Positions 47,728-61,617 of a stretch of 64,000 bases of DNA are shown piece after piece. The translations under genes and the position numbers were made by a program. Source of the DNA: Meloidogyne chitwoodi. Lineage: Eukaryota > Nematoda > Chromadorea > Rhabditida > Meloidogynidae. The first letter of the stretch is position 1; each line of letters begins with the position of its first letter. The notes under the pieces are model-generated. The model searched no databases and had not been told where the DNA came from. It worked only from the letters and a program-made list of their open reading frames with translations. The stretch is taken from contig JACZZP010000004.1 of NCBI GenBank assembly GCA_015183035.1, forward strand, positions 682,001-746,000. The letters run 5' to 3'.

Positions 47728-49363
47728 TTAGCAATTAGTAATACCTAAAATTAAATTAAAAATTATTAAAATTTTTAAATAATTTTAATTATACCATTAT
47801 TTAGAGTTAACATGTGTTGTCTAACTAATCTCCCTGAAACACTAAGGCATGATACTTGAGACGCCTGAGATGCTCTACACCATGGCAGCATTAATGAATA
47901 AACTTCATCTTTATTTGTAAGTGACCATTTTGCATAGGAAATATGGTTTTGGTCCATAAATTGCCAGCTAGAATGTTTTATATAAAATTCAAAATTTAGT
48001 TCGGTAATTTTAAAGCTGGCCAGGAATTTTTTTTAGTTTATCTTTAATTAGCTTGACGCAATATCTAAATTCGAAGACGCAAATGGTAGAAACCTATTTA
48101 TTTACTTGCAGGAAGATTACCGCTTTAGATTCAGTAAGCCCAATTTATATTAATAAAAATTTTTTTTAATTTTTTTATTTTATTAAATATAATTAAAAAT
48201 TCCATCTTTAACTTACAATGACTGCATTATTTCAGGTCGGAGCGAATCTAGATTGAGTAAATCTGCATCACCATATTCAGTTATAAATGTTCCAAATCCT
48301 TTTGCCTTTGCATTTAAAATCATTTGTTTTTGATCTTTTATGTGTTGTTGATCTGATACACAATAAAAATGTAAAGAATACCTAAATAATTTAAAACATT
48401 TATTTATGGTAATCTACCAAAAATTTAAAAAATTATTTTAAAAATATGAACATTATGTTTGCTCCAATAACTGGATTGTTGATAACCTCATTGCTTGGAC
48501 CAGTAGATTGTTGCGGTGTGCCGAGAATAACAACGACTTTTGGGTCAATTTTTCTAATCTCCTTAAATTTTAAAAATTGGAATGTTAAATTGAAAAATAT
48601 TAAAAAAAATCTCCTAAAATTTATAATTCCCCAAAAATTATCTAATTAATTACAGTAAGAACAGCATTATAATAATGCTTCAATTTTTCCCAACTGCAAG
48701 TAGAAGCAGGTTCATTCCAAAGTTCTAAAAGCATATTTGGTGAGCCTTTGTATTTTTTGACAATTGTTGTAAAAAAGTTTATTGCTCTATTAATGAAATT
48801 ATTAAATTCTGCGTCATTTTTACAATTTTGATTTCCTACATCGTGCCAGTCAATTATAAAGTAAATTCCATTCTTTAAATTAAAAATAAAATATTTCAAT
48901 AAATTTAAATTACCTCAATTGCTGCATCTCCGATGGTAGTAGCTGCATTAATTGCAGAAGAAGGGTTTTCCAAATAACCAGAACAACAAGTTCCGATTGC
49001 GGCACGAACCTTAAATTTAAAATAACATTAAATTAAATTTCACAGTTTCAAGAAAACAAAATAAAATATACAGGAAAGGTTGTGTAAATTTATTAAACAA
49101 TTTTCCTCAAAAAATATAAAGAGACTTACAACATTTCCATTATAAAAACACTTTATCGCCTTTACAACACTAGGAGAGTAAAATTCAGTTATCCATTGAC
49201 TTAACCAAAGAGAAATTCCTCTCAATGTAGCTATTTGTCCATTATTTCCAGTCAATTGACCTTTATTTACTTTCAACTTTCCATAGGGCAGAAGAGCTGC
49301 CGATGCTATTAATAAATAAACAGAGATAAATAAAATAGTTAATATTAAATAATTATTAAGCAT
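47728..49363 (-). CDS. GH5 endo-beta-1,4-glucanase (cellulase), copy 3
   Basis: Copy of 29220-30855 at +18,508. Exons in order of translation: 49130-49363, 48914-49009, 48654-48872, 48452-48561, 48217-48381, 47795-47967, 47728-47744. Intact. Confidence 0.93.
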
Positions 49364-50356
49364 TTTTGAGAAATTTTGTTTAATGAAAAAAAAATTAAAA
49401 AAGAGGTTGAATTAAGCAAAATTCAAATTTGTATTAATACAAAAAATCAATACAAATTATTTATGTATTTTCCGGAAAATCCACACAAAACTGTTGTTTA
49501 AACAAATTTCAGTTTATAATTCATCATTTTTATTATTTAAGTAACCAATAATTAAAAATTTTCAACTAACTACAAATTTTAAAAAAGCCAACAAAATAAA
49601 TAGATTTTTTAAATATTTACTCTTTTTGATATAAATTATTAAATAAAAGAAAAATTAAAAATTATGAATTAAAGAAATACACTGATATCTCAGTTAATTT
49701 TTATTTTTGAAAAAAATAATGAGTATGCAAATGAAAAAGAGATTAAAGTTTCAAATGTTTTAAAGAATTTTTTAAAAATATATAAAATTTAGCTTAATTT
49801 TTTTTTAATTTTTAGCAATAATTTGGTAAATGTACAGGTGTAAAATTGTTTTAAAATTAATTTTCTTTTTGTAAAATCTAATTAGGTAATTATTAATAAA
49901 AAATATTAAACTATTTTCATTGTCGAACTGAAACTGCTTCTCCAAAAAATTAAAAATTTTTATTCATATGTAGATTCGAAAAAATCATTTTTTATTTTTA
50001 AATATTAGTAATCAATTTTAAAATATATAAAAGCTATTAGGTATTTATTTTTCAGCAAAGTTACATAAAAAAACAAATATATTTTATTCATATTTAATAA
50101 GAATATTTTACAAATAAAAATAAATTATAACAATTTTGATAATTCTTCTAATCTGTTGATTATTTTTATTTATCATGCATAAGTATTTAAACTTCCAACA
50201 AACTTAATTTATTATTTTTATTTTTTTAGTGTCAGATTAAGATTTATTTAAAATTTAGAGCCTAAAAAGTAATTTATTTATTTAATTATTCGTTGATGGA
50301 TCTTTTTTTTTCTATTCTAATTTTGTATTCATAAAATATTTTTTTATGTTTTAAAA

Positions 50357-50491
50357 TTACTTTAAATAATCTTCAAATAATCCAGGGCAAGGACAGCAGC
50401 TACAAGTCCCTGCACAACAGGCTGGTTGTTGTTTAGTTACATAAATTAACATTATAAAAACTAATAAAATTATAAAAATTTGTTTTATCAT
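50357..50491 (-). CDS. Small secreted Cys-rich peptide, copy 4
   Basis: Copy of 31849-31983 with an identical 44-residue frame. Confidence 0.6.
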   Translation of the reverse strand: MIKQIFIILLVFIMLIYVTKQQPACCAGTCSCCPCPGLFEDYLK

Positions 50492-50962
50492 TTATAATAT
50501 TAATATTTGATTAAATAATATAAGAATGTTTATAAATTGTATATAAGCATGAGGATTTATATAAACTAACAAAACTATTTTTTAAAATTTTTTGTTTATA
50601 ATAAAAATTTATTTACGTGGAAATATTATATAAGATATTTCACTAAATTTATTTAATTTAGGCAACATTATTTAATTTTTATTTTTCCTAAATACATCAT
50701 TAAAGGAACAAAGTATTATTATCTATTTATAAAAAAATTTAAAATAAATATCAAACAATAAATACGTTGCATAATCGACAAGTTAAGGAGAAACAAGTAC
50801 ATAAAAAATATTCTAAAATAATTTTTTTATTTTTCATTTCCAGATATTTTTATTTACTTTATTATATGTAAATATGTAGTAAATTTTATCAAAATATTTT
50901 TTGAAAATATTTACTTTAATAATTCAAGATATTCCTTTACTTATTCCGAATTAAAAAAAAAT

Positions 50963-51291
50963 TTAATGCCTAGGATGCATAAAACAAAATAAAAGACTTC
51001 TAACAGAAACAGCTTCTGTCACATCAGGCCAACTATTTGATCCTGCAGATCCGCGATTTTTGGGAATTGAATCAGCAAGATTTAGGCAACACACCCTGAC
51101 TTTTCTATTTTGGGTGTTTTTTACTAGACCAATACTCATAAACTCATCAATCTTAGCTTCAGCTAATAAATTATTATATAAATATTCATACTCAGGATGA
51201 TACGTAGAAATCGATTGGTATGTATTTTTTAAATATGTTTTGGGCAATAAAAATCATTTTTTAATATTCTTAGCACACTATTTAATTTCAT
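50963..51291 (-). pseudogene. Conserved open frame with apparent frameshift, copy 5
   Basis: Copy of 32455-32783 with the same break. Confidence 0.35.
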
Positions 51292-52019
51292 ACATTTGTT
51301 AAATTAATAAAAATATGATTTTAAACATTTTATTATTTTTTAATGCAAAAAATTAAAATTTTATTTATAGTATTTTTATTGGTAAAAGTAACTCTCACAC
51401 TGCAAAAACAATTTATTGTTTATTTGAAAACATGGGAATTTTTGTAAATAATATTTTTAATTTTTTAATAAATTATTTTTTTAAGATTATTAAGCTCTTT
51501 CTTTGGATGGTTATATCGATAATATTATTCAATCAGGCCTAATAATATAATTAGGTATTTATTTATTAAAAATTACTGTCGTCATTATTTTTTTCCAGTA
51601 TTAAAATTTAAAAAAAAAATTCATTAGCCTGGGTGGTATTAAATAATTAAATCTTCTGTGTGGTATATTTTGTAAATACAAATATTTATTTTTAATTAGG
51701 AAAAACTAGTTAAAATAAATTTGGACAAAAGTATTATGTATATAAATATTTTAAATTATTTCTAGATATTCTTTCTTTACAGCACCACCCATTTTGTCGC
51801 GAGTACTTAACATTATAAATTGGATAAAATTGCTGAATGGATATATTATAAATCTATTAAGCAAAGCACTTACAAAAGAAGAGAATAGGGGAAGTTGATT
51901 GGGATTAACAAAAATTACAAAATAATGTGAAGAAAACGTTCATCAACTTATGAGTGATTTTTAAAACATTTTTTTGTAATTTTTCAGTTAAAAATTCTTC
52001 CAATTAAAGAATATTTAAA

Positions 52020-54394
52020 ATGTTAAACAACACTGACTATTTGTTTTCAACAAGTGATAAATTATCATGTTTGATACTTATAATGTGTAATATTTTTTTG
52101 CTAATATTAATACGTCCACTATATAAATTTTCAAAAGAAAAGATTCCACTCTTGATTTTGTTTAGTAAGGTACTATGTTAAATATTTAAAAAATTTATTC
52201 AACCTAAGCACAGTTTAATGTTTCAAGTCATTCATTCATCCATCTCTCTTTATATAAATTATAAAGGGTGACCACGAACACCTTTCATTCTTATTTACTA
52301 TTTACTAGTTCTTATTTTAGTAACTTCTTTTTTTACTTCAATAAATTTTGAATAAAGTTTTGATAAAATAAGTCGTCCGAAAACTTTTAAGTCAACCTAT
52401 TACTTTATGATACTTGATAAAAGTTGCTGGCTTCTTGGGATTGCAAAAATAAATAAAACAAATTTTTAAATATTATTAAATTTAAGTCTTGTATTAACAT
52501 CATGAGTACGTCCATTATGATTATACAATGCGTAAATAATCATCTACTTTTTTTTGTACAGCAACAATTTAAACAATTTATATTTACATACATTATACAA
52601 ATTATTTACACATTTGGATTAAATGCATCATATTTACATATGGCTGTTTTGGCATTAAATCGTTTTCATGCCGTCTTCTTTATTTTTAGTTATCAGAATA
52701 TATGGAACAAAAGGTATACTTTTTTGTTTATTGGGATATTTGTTCTTTCCTTCTTGTTGTATCTTAAGTTTCCTACTTAAGTACAACAGGGGTGTGTCCG
52801 AGGTTTACTGAAGAGTAGACGAGCAATAAGCAAACAGTTTATCACGTTGAAATATAGTTGTAGGCGAAGGTTGGGAAGTTGGAGATTGAGTCGAGATCGG
52901 ATGATCGGATCTGGACTGGTTATTTCTTGGTGCTTATATAGTCTATTGACTAGACCGTTAAAGTGTCTATAAAAGACCACTAATCATATACAACACTTCT
53001 ACAGTTTATTTTATTATTTTAATTACAGCAGAAAAAGAAAGAATTAATATTTAAAAATTTAAATTTTTAACAGAAATATTAAATACATTATTTTTACTAC
53101 ATGTCTTCTTTCAGTAATTTATACATCCGTAACCTTTATACAAATCTTTACAGGAGTAACCACAGGGTAACAAGGAATAATTAAATAATAAATTTTTCAG
53201 CACTTTTTAAAAGTATTTGAAAGATAGTACCAAATTCGTACTTGTACAGCAAAGTACGAGTAAGGGCAAAATTAAAGTTCACAAACACTTTTTTCACTTA
53301 TGCGACAAAAGCGTGCTATGAAAATTGGGCAGTGGAAAATTGGGCAGTGAAGAAACAGTACAAAAACTTGCAATAAAATACAAAAATACATTAAAAATAC
53401 ATAAAAACACAAATACATCAGTAACATAACATTTTTTAAGTGTTTTTGTATTTTTCTTGTCTTTTTAATGTATTTTTGTATTTTCTTAACAAGTTTTTGT
53501 ACTGTTCCTTCACTGCCCAATTTTCTGGGAGCACTAAAAAGTCTGCAAGTTTAGTCCTTTATAATACTAGCGAGTAGGTTGCCCTACGGGCAAAACTTGC
53601 GGTCTTTTTGATAAAAAGTAAAAATTAACTTAATCTTTAAGCATTATTATGAGAGGTATATTTATGCCCGGAGATTTACCTCTTTTAATTCCATTTTGTA
53701 TATCTGTATTGATTTATTTGGCAGTTCTGACAAAATTTTGCTATGAATACAGTTTGTTATTTTAGACTTACTCATTAACTATCTGACTAGTATTTCCTTT
53801 TCTTATTCACATAAAATTGTCAATAGACATAAAGGCAGCAGAGCCCGGTAAGTCAGGTCACGAACGAAACTCGGTCACACTAACACTTTTGACAATTATT
53901 TCAATTGACCATTTATATGTGAATAGGAAAAGATAATCAGAGTTAAATTTACAATTATTTATTTACTAATTTATTATTTCATTTATAAAGTAATTTTAAA
54001 AAATACTCAACCATCTGGAAACGAAAATACAGCAAAAGGACGTATTATTATTTTTGTTGTATGCTTGTTTAGCATTGCTCCCTGCCCTATGTTAATTGGA
54101 TTATATTATTTATTTACTATTTATAGAGGATATGCGACAAATTCAAAAGAAGACCAATCGACTTTATTTATAATTATTTTTACCATTTTTAATGCTAATT
54201 ATACACTCATGCATTGCATTGAAGAACTTTGTTTAGTTATAATTTCAAAAGATTTGCGCAAATTAATTAAAAACCAATTTAAAAAAAATATTCAAACTAA
54301 TATTGTAACACCACCTATTTTTGTTTTAAATAATTCACAAAATGTTAGAATTCGTCAAATTAGTGTACAACGAAATAATTTGTTAAATAATTGA
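52020..54394 (+). CDS. Srv/Srg-like serpentine chemoreceptor, copy 6
   Basis: Copy of 33512-35886. Exons: 52020-52169, 52487-52767, 53642-53751, 53991-54394. Confidence 0.75.
52789..53609. mobile_element. Transposon nest in receptor intron 2, copy 6
   Basis: Copy of 1192-2012. Confidence 0.6.
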
Positions 54395-54850
54395 TTTTAG
54401 GATTGTTAATAAATTCTTCCCTGAATGTCAAAATAAAGTAAATAATTTGTAAACATAATAGTGTTATAACGGATAACGGTTACCAATTTTTTAGGTATTA
54501 TTGAAATATCGATAACGGAAAATCGCGTTCTAAGCACAAAAATAGCAAATTGTCGTCATAGACTGCAAATTTAAATTAGGAATATATAGTGGACTAATAT
54601 GTATTTGTTTTATACTAAACCAATAATAGGCAATAAACTGAAATTTTACCGTTGTAAAAGCAGAGCAGCCGAGTTAATTCCAGCTTTTGCTATAAAGTAA
54701 CAATCGCTAAATAAAAAGAAAAGCTTTAATTTGCCTCAAATCATCTAAATTATTTCCAATCCATATCCATCCTATCGAATATTTATTTTAACTTTTTTAT
54801 AGCCTTTTATACATAAATATATTATATTTAATATTTTAACATGTAGAGTT

Positions 54851-55071
54851 CAGTGTTCTCCCGACCGAGTTTCGGTCATGACCAAAAATGACTTGACCTG
54901 ACCTGACCGAAATTTTTGGTCAGTTCAGATCATTTTTATGACCGAAAAATGTCGGTCAGTAATGTTTTGGTCATTTTCTACGTTATAAAAGTGAAACCTG
55001 ACCGAAATTGCGGTCATGGTCAGGTTAGATCATTTTTGATGACCGGGAAAAGGCCGGTCAGGAGAACACTG
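54851..55071. mobile_element. hAT-type MITE, copy 6
   Basis: Copy of 3254-3474. Confidence 0.9.
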
Positions 55072-55566
55072 GTAGAGTTCAATTAATTACATTTAGAAAA
55101 ATTATAAAATAATTTTTTTATATTTTTTATTTTCCATTTAGAGCTACATCGGTACAAAAATATATCGAAAATCGTATACAAAATTAACGAAAATCGAAAA
55201 TAAAAAAACCTTAATAATAGAAAGTCGGAAAAATTTATAAAAAGATATTGATACTTTCGCATAGTGAATTAATAAAAATTGTATTACTCTAATAATTATC
55301 GTCTAAATTTTTTAATATTTTGCTCTATATATCTTTTATTTAGATTATTAGTTTATAACAACTAATTTGAGATATAAAATAGTTCATAAAAAATAGTGAA
55401 TTTATAAATTTTAGAAATTCATTGTTTAGCAAAAATTAAAAAGAAAAATTATTTTTTTATTTAAATAAATAGGAAATGTGAAGCATTTTCAGTGGTTTAA
55501 TGAAAATACAATTAAAAAAATTTTTTTTTATATTTAAATTTTATAAAATAATAAAAAAATTATAAT

Positions 55567-57429
55567 TCACCAAGCTTGTTTTGTTTGTATTTTATTCTTT
55601 TGATTTGAAGGTAATGTTCCCTCTAACTGATTTAATTTATTATGTTCATATTTAACAAAAGGAGATGTTCCACCAATTCCAGTCGTTGAAGCTTTTTTAT
55701 TACAGAAACGATTTAAAGCTGTTTTATAGTCAGTACTAAATTTACTTTTAATATAATTTTAATTTATTTATTTATTTACCTAAAAATGTACAAAACAGGT
55801 AAATTACAAGAAATTACAAAATTACTGATACATCCAAGTATTGAAGTTATATAAAATATTTGGATATCATTAAATGAAAAAATAGGCAAAGTAAAATGAA
55901 CAAATGAATTTAACATCCATCTTTATTAATTATAAAATTATTAATTTTTTATTTATAATTACCCAGTAAGAACCATTGTCATAATAACTGATAAAGATTT
56001 AAACACTTTTTTAGTGTAATTTTCGACTTCTAAAATTTAATTTAAAATTTTTTTAAATTTATTATTTAAATTAAGTACGATTATTATTTGTAGATCTCCA
56101 TTTAAGAATTACCCAAATAAAAATATAATTTAATGTTGAAAATAAAATTAAAATTAAATTGTTACGAAAACTCTGAAAAATATTTATATTTAAAAAAAAT
56201 TAAATATTTAGTTAAACCATTTGACCCAAATCTTTTTGATAACAATCAGGAAGTGAACAAATAACTTGACTAAAAAATAATAAAAAAATATTTTTAAAAT
56301 AATATAATTACGTTTTTGGTATAGAAATACATATTTGCCAACATAACCAAAGAATATAAAATGAATAAATTGTTGAAATTAAAATTGAAAAATAAACAAT
56401 TAAACGTGAATTTTTGTTAACAGAAAAACTATAAAAATAAATTTAAGTTTAATTTAATTAAAAAATAATAATAATATTTATAAAAATAGTTTACTCTGTC
56501 AAATGCAATAAAACAATTAAAATATTATTAGACAATTTTTCGAATTAATTTTTAATTTAATAAATTCTTATTTTTTAAAATAATATTTGTTTAGTTAAAT
56601 ATGATTAATTGGAATCAACTTTATATTGTGATAGACTAATTATTATATAATTAGATAATCGCCAATATAGCTATATCTATAATGGTGATTTTTCTGTTTT
56701 TAAATCCAAACTTTCAATTATTTAATATTTTAATTTTTAAAATATATATTCCTACATAAATAATTTTTTATAAAAACAAACGTAATTGGAAAAAGAACAG
56801 ACAGAAGACGATCAAATCCAATAAAAAATGTTCCACATAAACTCATAGTTATAGATAAAATTGAATAAATCATTAAATAAAAACAAATATCCAAATTAAT
56901 AAAATTAATACCAGTTAAAACAATATACATTGAAATTGAATTACTTGTTTGATAAATTGAAGTAAATAAAGCATCTATAGCTATTAAATAATTACAGCTA
57001 CTATTTAATGATCTGAGAGAGAGAGAGAGAGAAAATAAATATTATAATTAAAGTTTAAGTGTCTTAAAACTTAAAAAACTATAAACTTAAAATATCACAC
57101 AAATATTTTGAGGATTAAATATCTGACCTAACTCCCATATTCTGACCAATTCCTCATATTTTTAAAAAACACTTAAGGGAATATATTCACTTTGATTTAT
57201 ATAAATATTAATTAATTTACTTGTCTTTAATAGTTATCCAAAATAATAAAAAATTAAATAAAGATCCAATAATAGAAATTGACCAACGAATTCCAACAAA
57301 TATTATTAAAATTAAAGAAGGTCCAGAATTTGAATAAATATCATAAAGAGTTATTGTTGGTAATTTATTATTATTTATAGGTGATTGTAATGTTGAAGAT
57401 AATATTGAAGTATTATCATTTAAAGACAT
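55567..57429 (-). CDS. Srsx-family serpentine chemoreceptor, copy 5
   Basis: Copy of 37059-38921 at +18,508. Exons in order of translation: 57221-57429, 56782-57012, 56312-56428, 56218-56269, 56079-56172, 55963-56029, 55780-55920, 55567-55744. Common TM5 version; intact. Confidence 0.87.
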
Positions 57430-57449
57430 TTTAATTAATTTATAAAATT

Positions 57450-58562
57450 TATTTTTAAAAATTTTAGATTATATTTTTTGTTTACAAAAAAATCTCATTT
57501 AATATCTAGTTAATCTCACAAAAATGTTACTTTTTAATATAAAATTTAAATACCTATTAAGCTTTTTAACTCTTATTTAAATACCTAATTACTTTTATAT
57601 TAAACTATTTAAATTATTAATTAAAATAATAATTATTTTATACAATTTAAAAATATTTTTTTTAATTTTCAATATATTGCTAAGTAAAGAATTGTTACGT
57701 GATAATATTTTTCTCATTTAATCTTAATTTTCTACTTCAAACGTATTTTTTTAAACATTTTTAATAATTTATATCATTAAATGTTTACATTGAAATGACC
57801 ACATTTGTATTAATTAATTAATTTAAATATTTTTTTTTAAAGTTTGATTCTGGTACAACCAAAACTTGTAACAGGCCAACACGAACTAATTGTTTTTCTT
57901 CTATTCTAATAATATATTTTAGAGTTTATATAATATTTAAATTTAAAAAATATAAAAAACAGTCACAAACTATAAACGTGACAATTTCCTCCATCGCCTT
58001 GTAATTCATAAAAGATTATTCGGAAACAATAAAAATTTATTTAAACAAAAAATATGACGCTTTTGAATCTAAAAAAGTAAAAATAAAAATTAATTATTTC
58101 TTTAATTTATTTTTCTTTAAATTATTAAAAAAAAATATTTTTTAATTTTAAATTAAGAATAAATATTTAAATTTATTGCAAAATAATGTATTAATATTTT
58201 ATTGTTTAACTTTTTTTGTTTAAAATAAATAATTATTTAAATATAAAAAATTATTTTAAGGTTTAATTTTATTAAGAATTATATAAACTGCAAATCTTAA
58301 AAAATTTATCTTTGCGTGTTAAAAAATTTTTCTAAAAATTATTTATTATTTTAAAGAAAATCTAAACAAAAATATATAAAATAATTATTTTAAAATAATA
58401 GTGTTATAATATTATATTACATTTTTTATTCTGATATTTAATTTGTGTGAGTTTATTAAGTAATATTCTTATTTTGTTACATTTAGAAAAAATTAAAAAA
58501 ATTAATATTAAATTAACAGGTATTGCACTATCATTCAAAACAATAAAAAAATTCTTGAAAAT
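57450..58562. promoter_or_regulatory. Spacer S3 between divergent Srsx genes
   Basis: Third copy of the 1,113-bp spacer, again in the same orientation as at 5853-6965. Confidence 0.6.
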
Positions 58563-58582
58563 AATTTTATAAATTAATTAAA

Positions 58583-60445
58583 ATGTCTTTAAATGATAAT
58601 ACTTCAATATTATCTTCAACATTACAATCACCTATAAATAATAATAAATTACCAACAATAACTCTTTATGATATTTATTCAAATTCTGGACCTTCTTTAA
58701 TTTTAATAATATTTGTTGGAATTCGTTGGTCAATTTCTATTATTGGATCTTTATTTAATTTTTTATTATTTTGGATAACTATTAAAGACAAGTAAATTAA
58801 TTAATATTTATATAAATCAAAGTGAATATATTCCCTTAAGTGTTTTTTAAAAATATGAGGAATTGGTCAGAATATGGGAGTTAGGTCAGATATTTAATCC
58901 TCAAAATATTTGTGTGATATTTTAAGTTTATAGTTTTTTAAGTTTTAAGACACTTAAACTTTAATTATAATATTTATTTTCTCTCTCTCTCTCTCTCAGA
59001 TCATTAAATAGTAGCTGTAATTATTTAATAGCTATAGATGCTTTATTTACTTCAATTTATCAAACAAGTAATTCAATTTCAATGTATATTGTTTTAACTG
59101 GTATTAATTTTATTAATTTGGATATTTGTTTTTATTTAATGATTTATTCAATTTTATCTATAACTATGAGTTTATGTGGAACATTTTTTATTGGATTTGA
59201 TCGTCTTCTGTCTGTTCTTTTTCCAATTACGTTTGTTTTTATAAAAAATTATTTATGTAGGAATATATATTTTAAAAATTAAAATATTAAATAATTGAAA
59301 GTTTGGATTTAAAAACAGAAAAATCACCATTATAGATATAGCTATATTGGCGATTATCTAATTATATAATAATTAGTCTATCACAATATAAAGTTGATTC
59401 CAATTAATCATATTTAACTAAACAAATATTATTTTAAAAAATAAGAATTTATTAAATTAAAAATTAATTCGAAAAATTGTCTAATAATATTTTAATTGTT
59501 TTATTGCATTTGACAGAGTAAACTATTTTTATAAATATTATTATTATTTTTTAATTAAATTAAACTTAAATTTATTTTTATAGTTTTTCTGTTAACAAAA
59601 ATTCACGTTTAATTGTTTATTTTTCAATTTTAATTTCAACAATTTATTCATTTTATATTCTTTGGTTATGTTGGCAAATATGTATTTCTATACCAAAAAC
59701 GTAATTATATTATTTTAAAAATATTTTTTTATTATTTTTTAGTCAAGTTATTTGTTCACTTCCTGATTGTTATCAAAAAGATTTGGGTCAAATGGTTTAA
59801 CTAAATATTTAATTTTTTTTAAATATAAATATTTTTCAGAGTTTTCGTAACAATTTAATTTTAATTTTATTTTCAACATTAAATTATATTTTTATTTGGG
59901 TAATTCTTAAATGGAGATCTACAAATAATAATCGTACTTAATTTAAATAATAAATTTAAAAAAATTTTAAATTAAATTTTAGAAGTCGAAAATTACACTA
60001 AAAAAGTGTTTAAATCTTTATCAGTTATTATGACAATGGTTCTTACTGGGTAATTATAAATAAAAAATTAATAATTTTATAATTAATAAAGATGGATGTT
60101 AAATTCATTTGTTCATTTTACTTTGCCTATTTTTTCATTTAATGATATCCAAATATTTTATATAACTTCAATACTTGGATGTATCAGTAATTTTGTAATT
60201 TCTTGTAATTTACCTGTTTTGTACATTTTTAGGTAAATAAATAAATAAATTAAAATTATATTAAAAGTAAATTTAGTACTGACTATAAAACAGCTTTAAA
60301 TCGTTTCTGTAATAAAAAAGCTTCAACGACTGGAATTGGTGGAACATCTCCTTTTGTTAAATATGAACATAATAAATTAAATCAGTTAGAGGGAACATTA
60401 CCTTCAAATCAAAAGAATAAAATACAAACAAAACAAGCTTGGTGA
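58583..60445 (+). CDS. Srsx-family serpentine chemoreceptor, copy 6
   Basis: Copy of 6986-8848. Exons: 58583-58791, 59000-59230, 59584-59700, 59743-59794, 59840-59933, 59983-60049, 60092-60232, 60268-60445. Intact. Confidence 0.87.
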
Positions 60446-60940
60446 ATTATAATTTTTTTATTATTTTATAAAATTTAAATATAAAAAAAAATTTTTTTAA
60501 TTGTATTTTCATTAAACCACTGAAAATGCTTCACATTTCCTATTTATTTAAATAAAAAAATAATTTTTCTTTTTAATTTTTGCTAAACAATGAATTTCTA
60601 AAATTTATAAATTCACTATTTTTTATGAACTATTTTATATCTCAAATTAGTTGTTATAAACTAATAATCTAAATAAAAGATATATAGAGCAAAATATTAA
60701 AAAATTTAGACGATAATTATTAGAGTAATACAATTTTTATTAATTCACTATGCGAAAGTATCAATATCTTTTTATAAATTTTTCCGACTTTCTATTATTA
60801 AGGTTTTTTTATTTTCGATTTTCGTTAATTTTGTATACGATTTTCGATATATTTTTGTACCGATGTAGCTCTAAATGGAAAATAAAAAATATAAAAAAAT
60901 TATTTTATAATTTTTCTAAATGTAATTAATTGAACTCTAC

Positions 60941-61161
60941 CAGTGTTCTCCTGACCGGCCTTTTCCCGGTCATCAAAAATGATCTAACCTGACCATGACC
61001 GCAATTTCGGTCAGGTTTCACTTTTATAACGTAGAAAATGACCAAAACATTACTGACCGACATTTTTCGGTCATAAAAATGATCTGAACTGACCAAAAAT
61101 TTCGGTCAGGTCAGGTCAAGTCATTTTTGGTCATGACCGAAACTCGGTCGGGAGAACACTG
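60941..61161. mobile_element. hAT-type MITE, copy 7
   Basis: Copy of 9344-9564. Confidence 0.9.
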
Positions 61162-61617
61162 AACTCTACATGTTAAAATATTAAATATAATATATTTATG
61201 TATAAAAGGCTATAAAAAAGTTAAAATAAATATTCGATAGGATGGATATGGATTGGAAATAATTTAGATGATTTGAGGCAAATTAAAGCTTTTCTTTTTA
61301 TTTAGCGATTGTTACTTTATAGCAAAAGCTGGAATTAACTCGGCTGCTCTGCTTTTACAACGGTAAAATTTCAGTTTATTGCCTATTATTGGTTTAGTAT
61401 AAAACAAATACATATTAGTCCACTATATATTCCTAATTTAAATTTGCAGTCTATGACGACAATTTGCTATTTTTGTGCTTAGAACGCGATTTTCCGTTAT
61501 CGATATTTCAATAATACCTAAAAAATTGGTAACCGTTATCCGTTATAACACTATTATGTTTACAAATTATTTACTTTATTTTGACATTCAGGGAAGAATT
61601 TATTAACAATCCTAAAA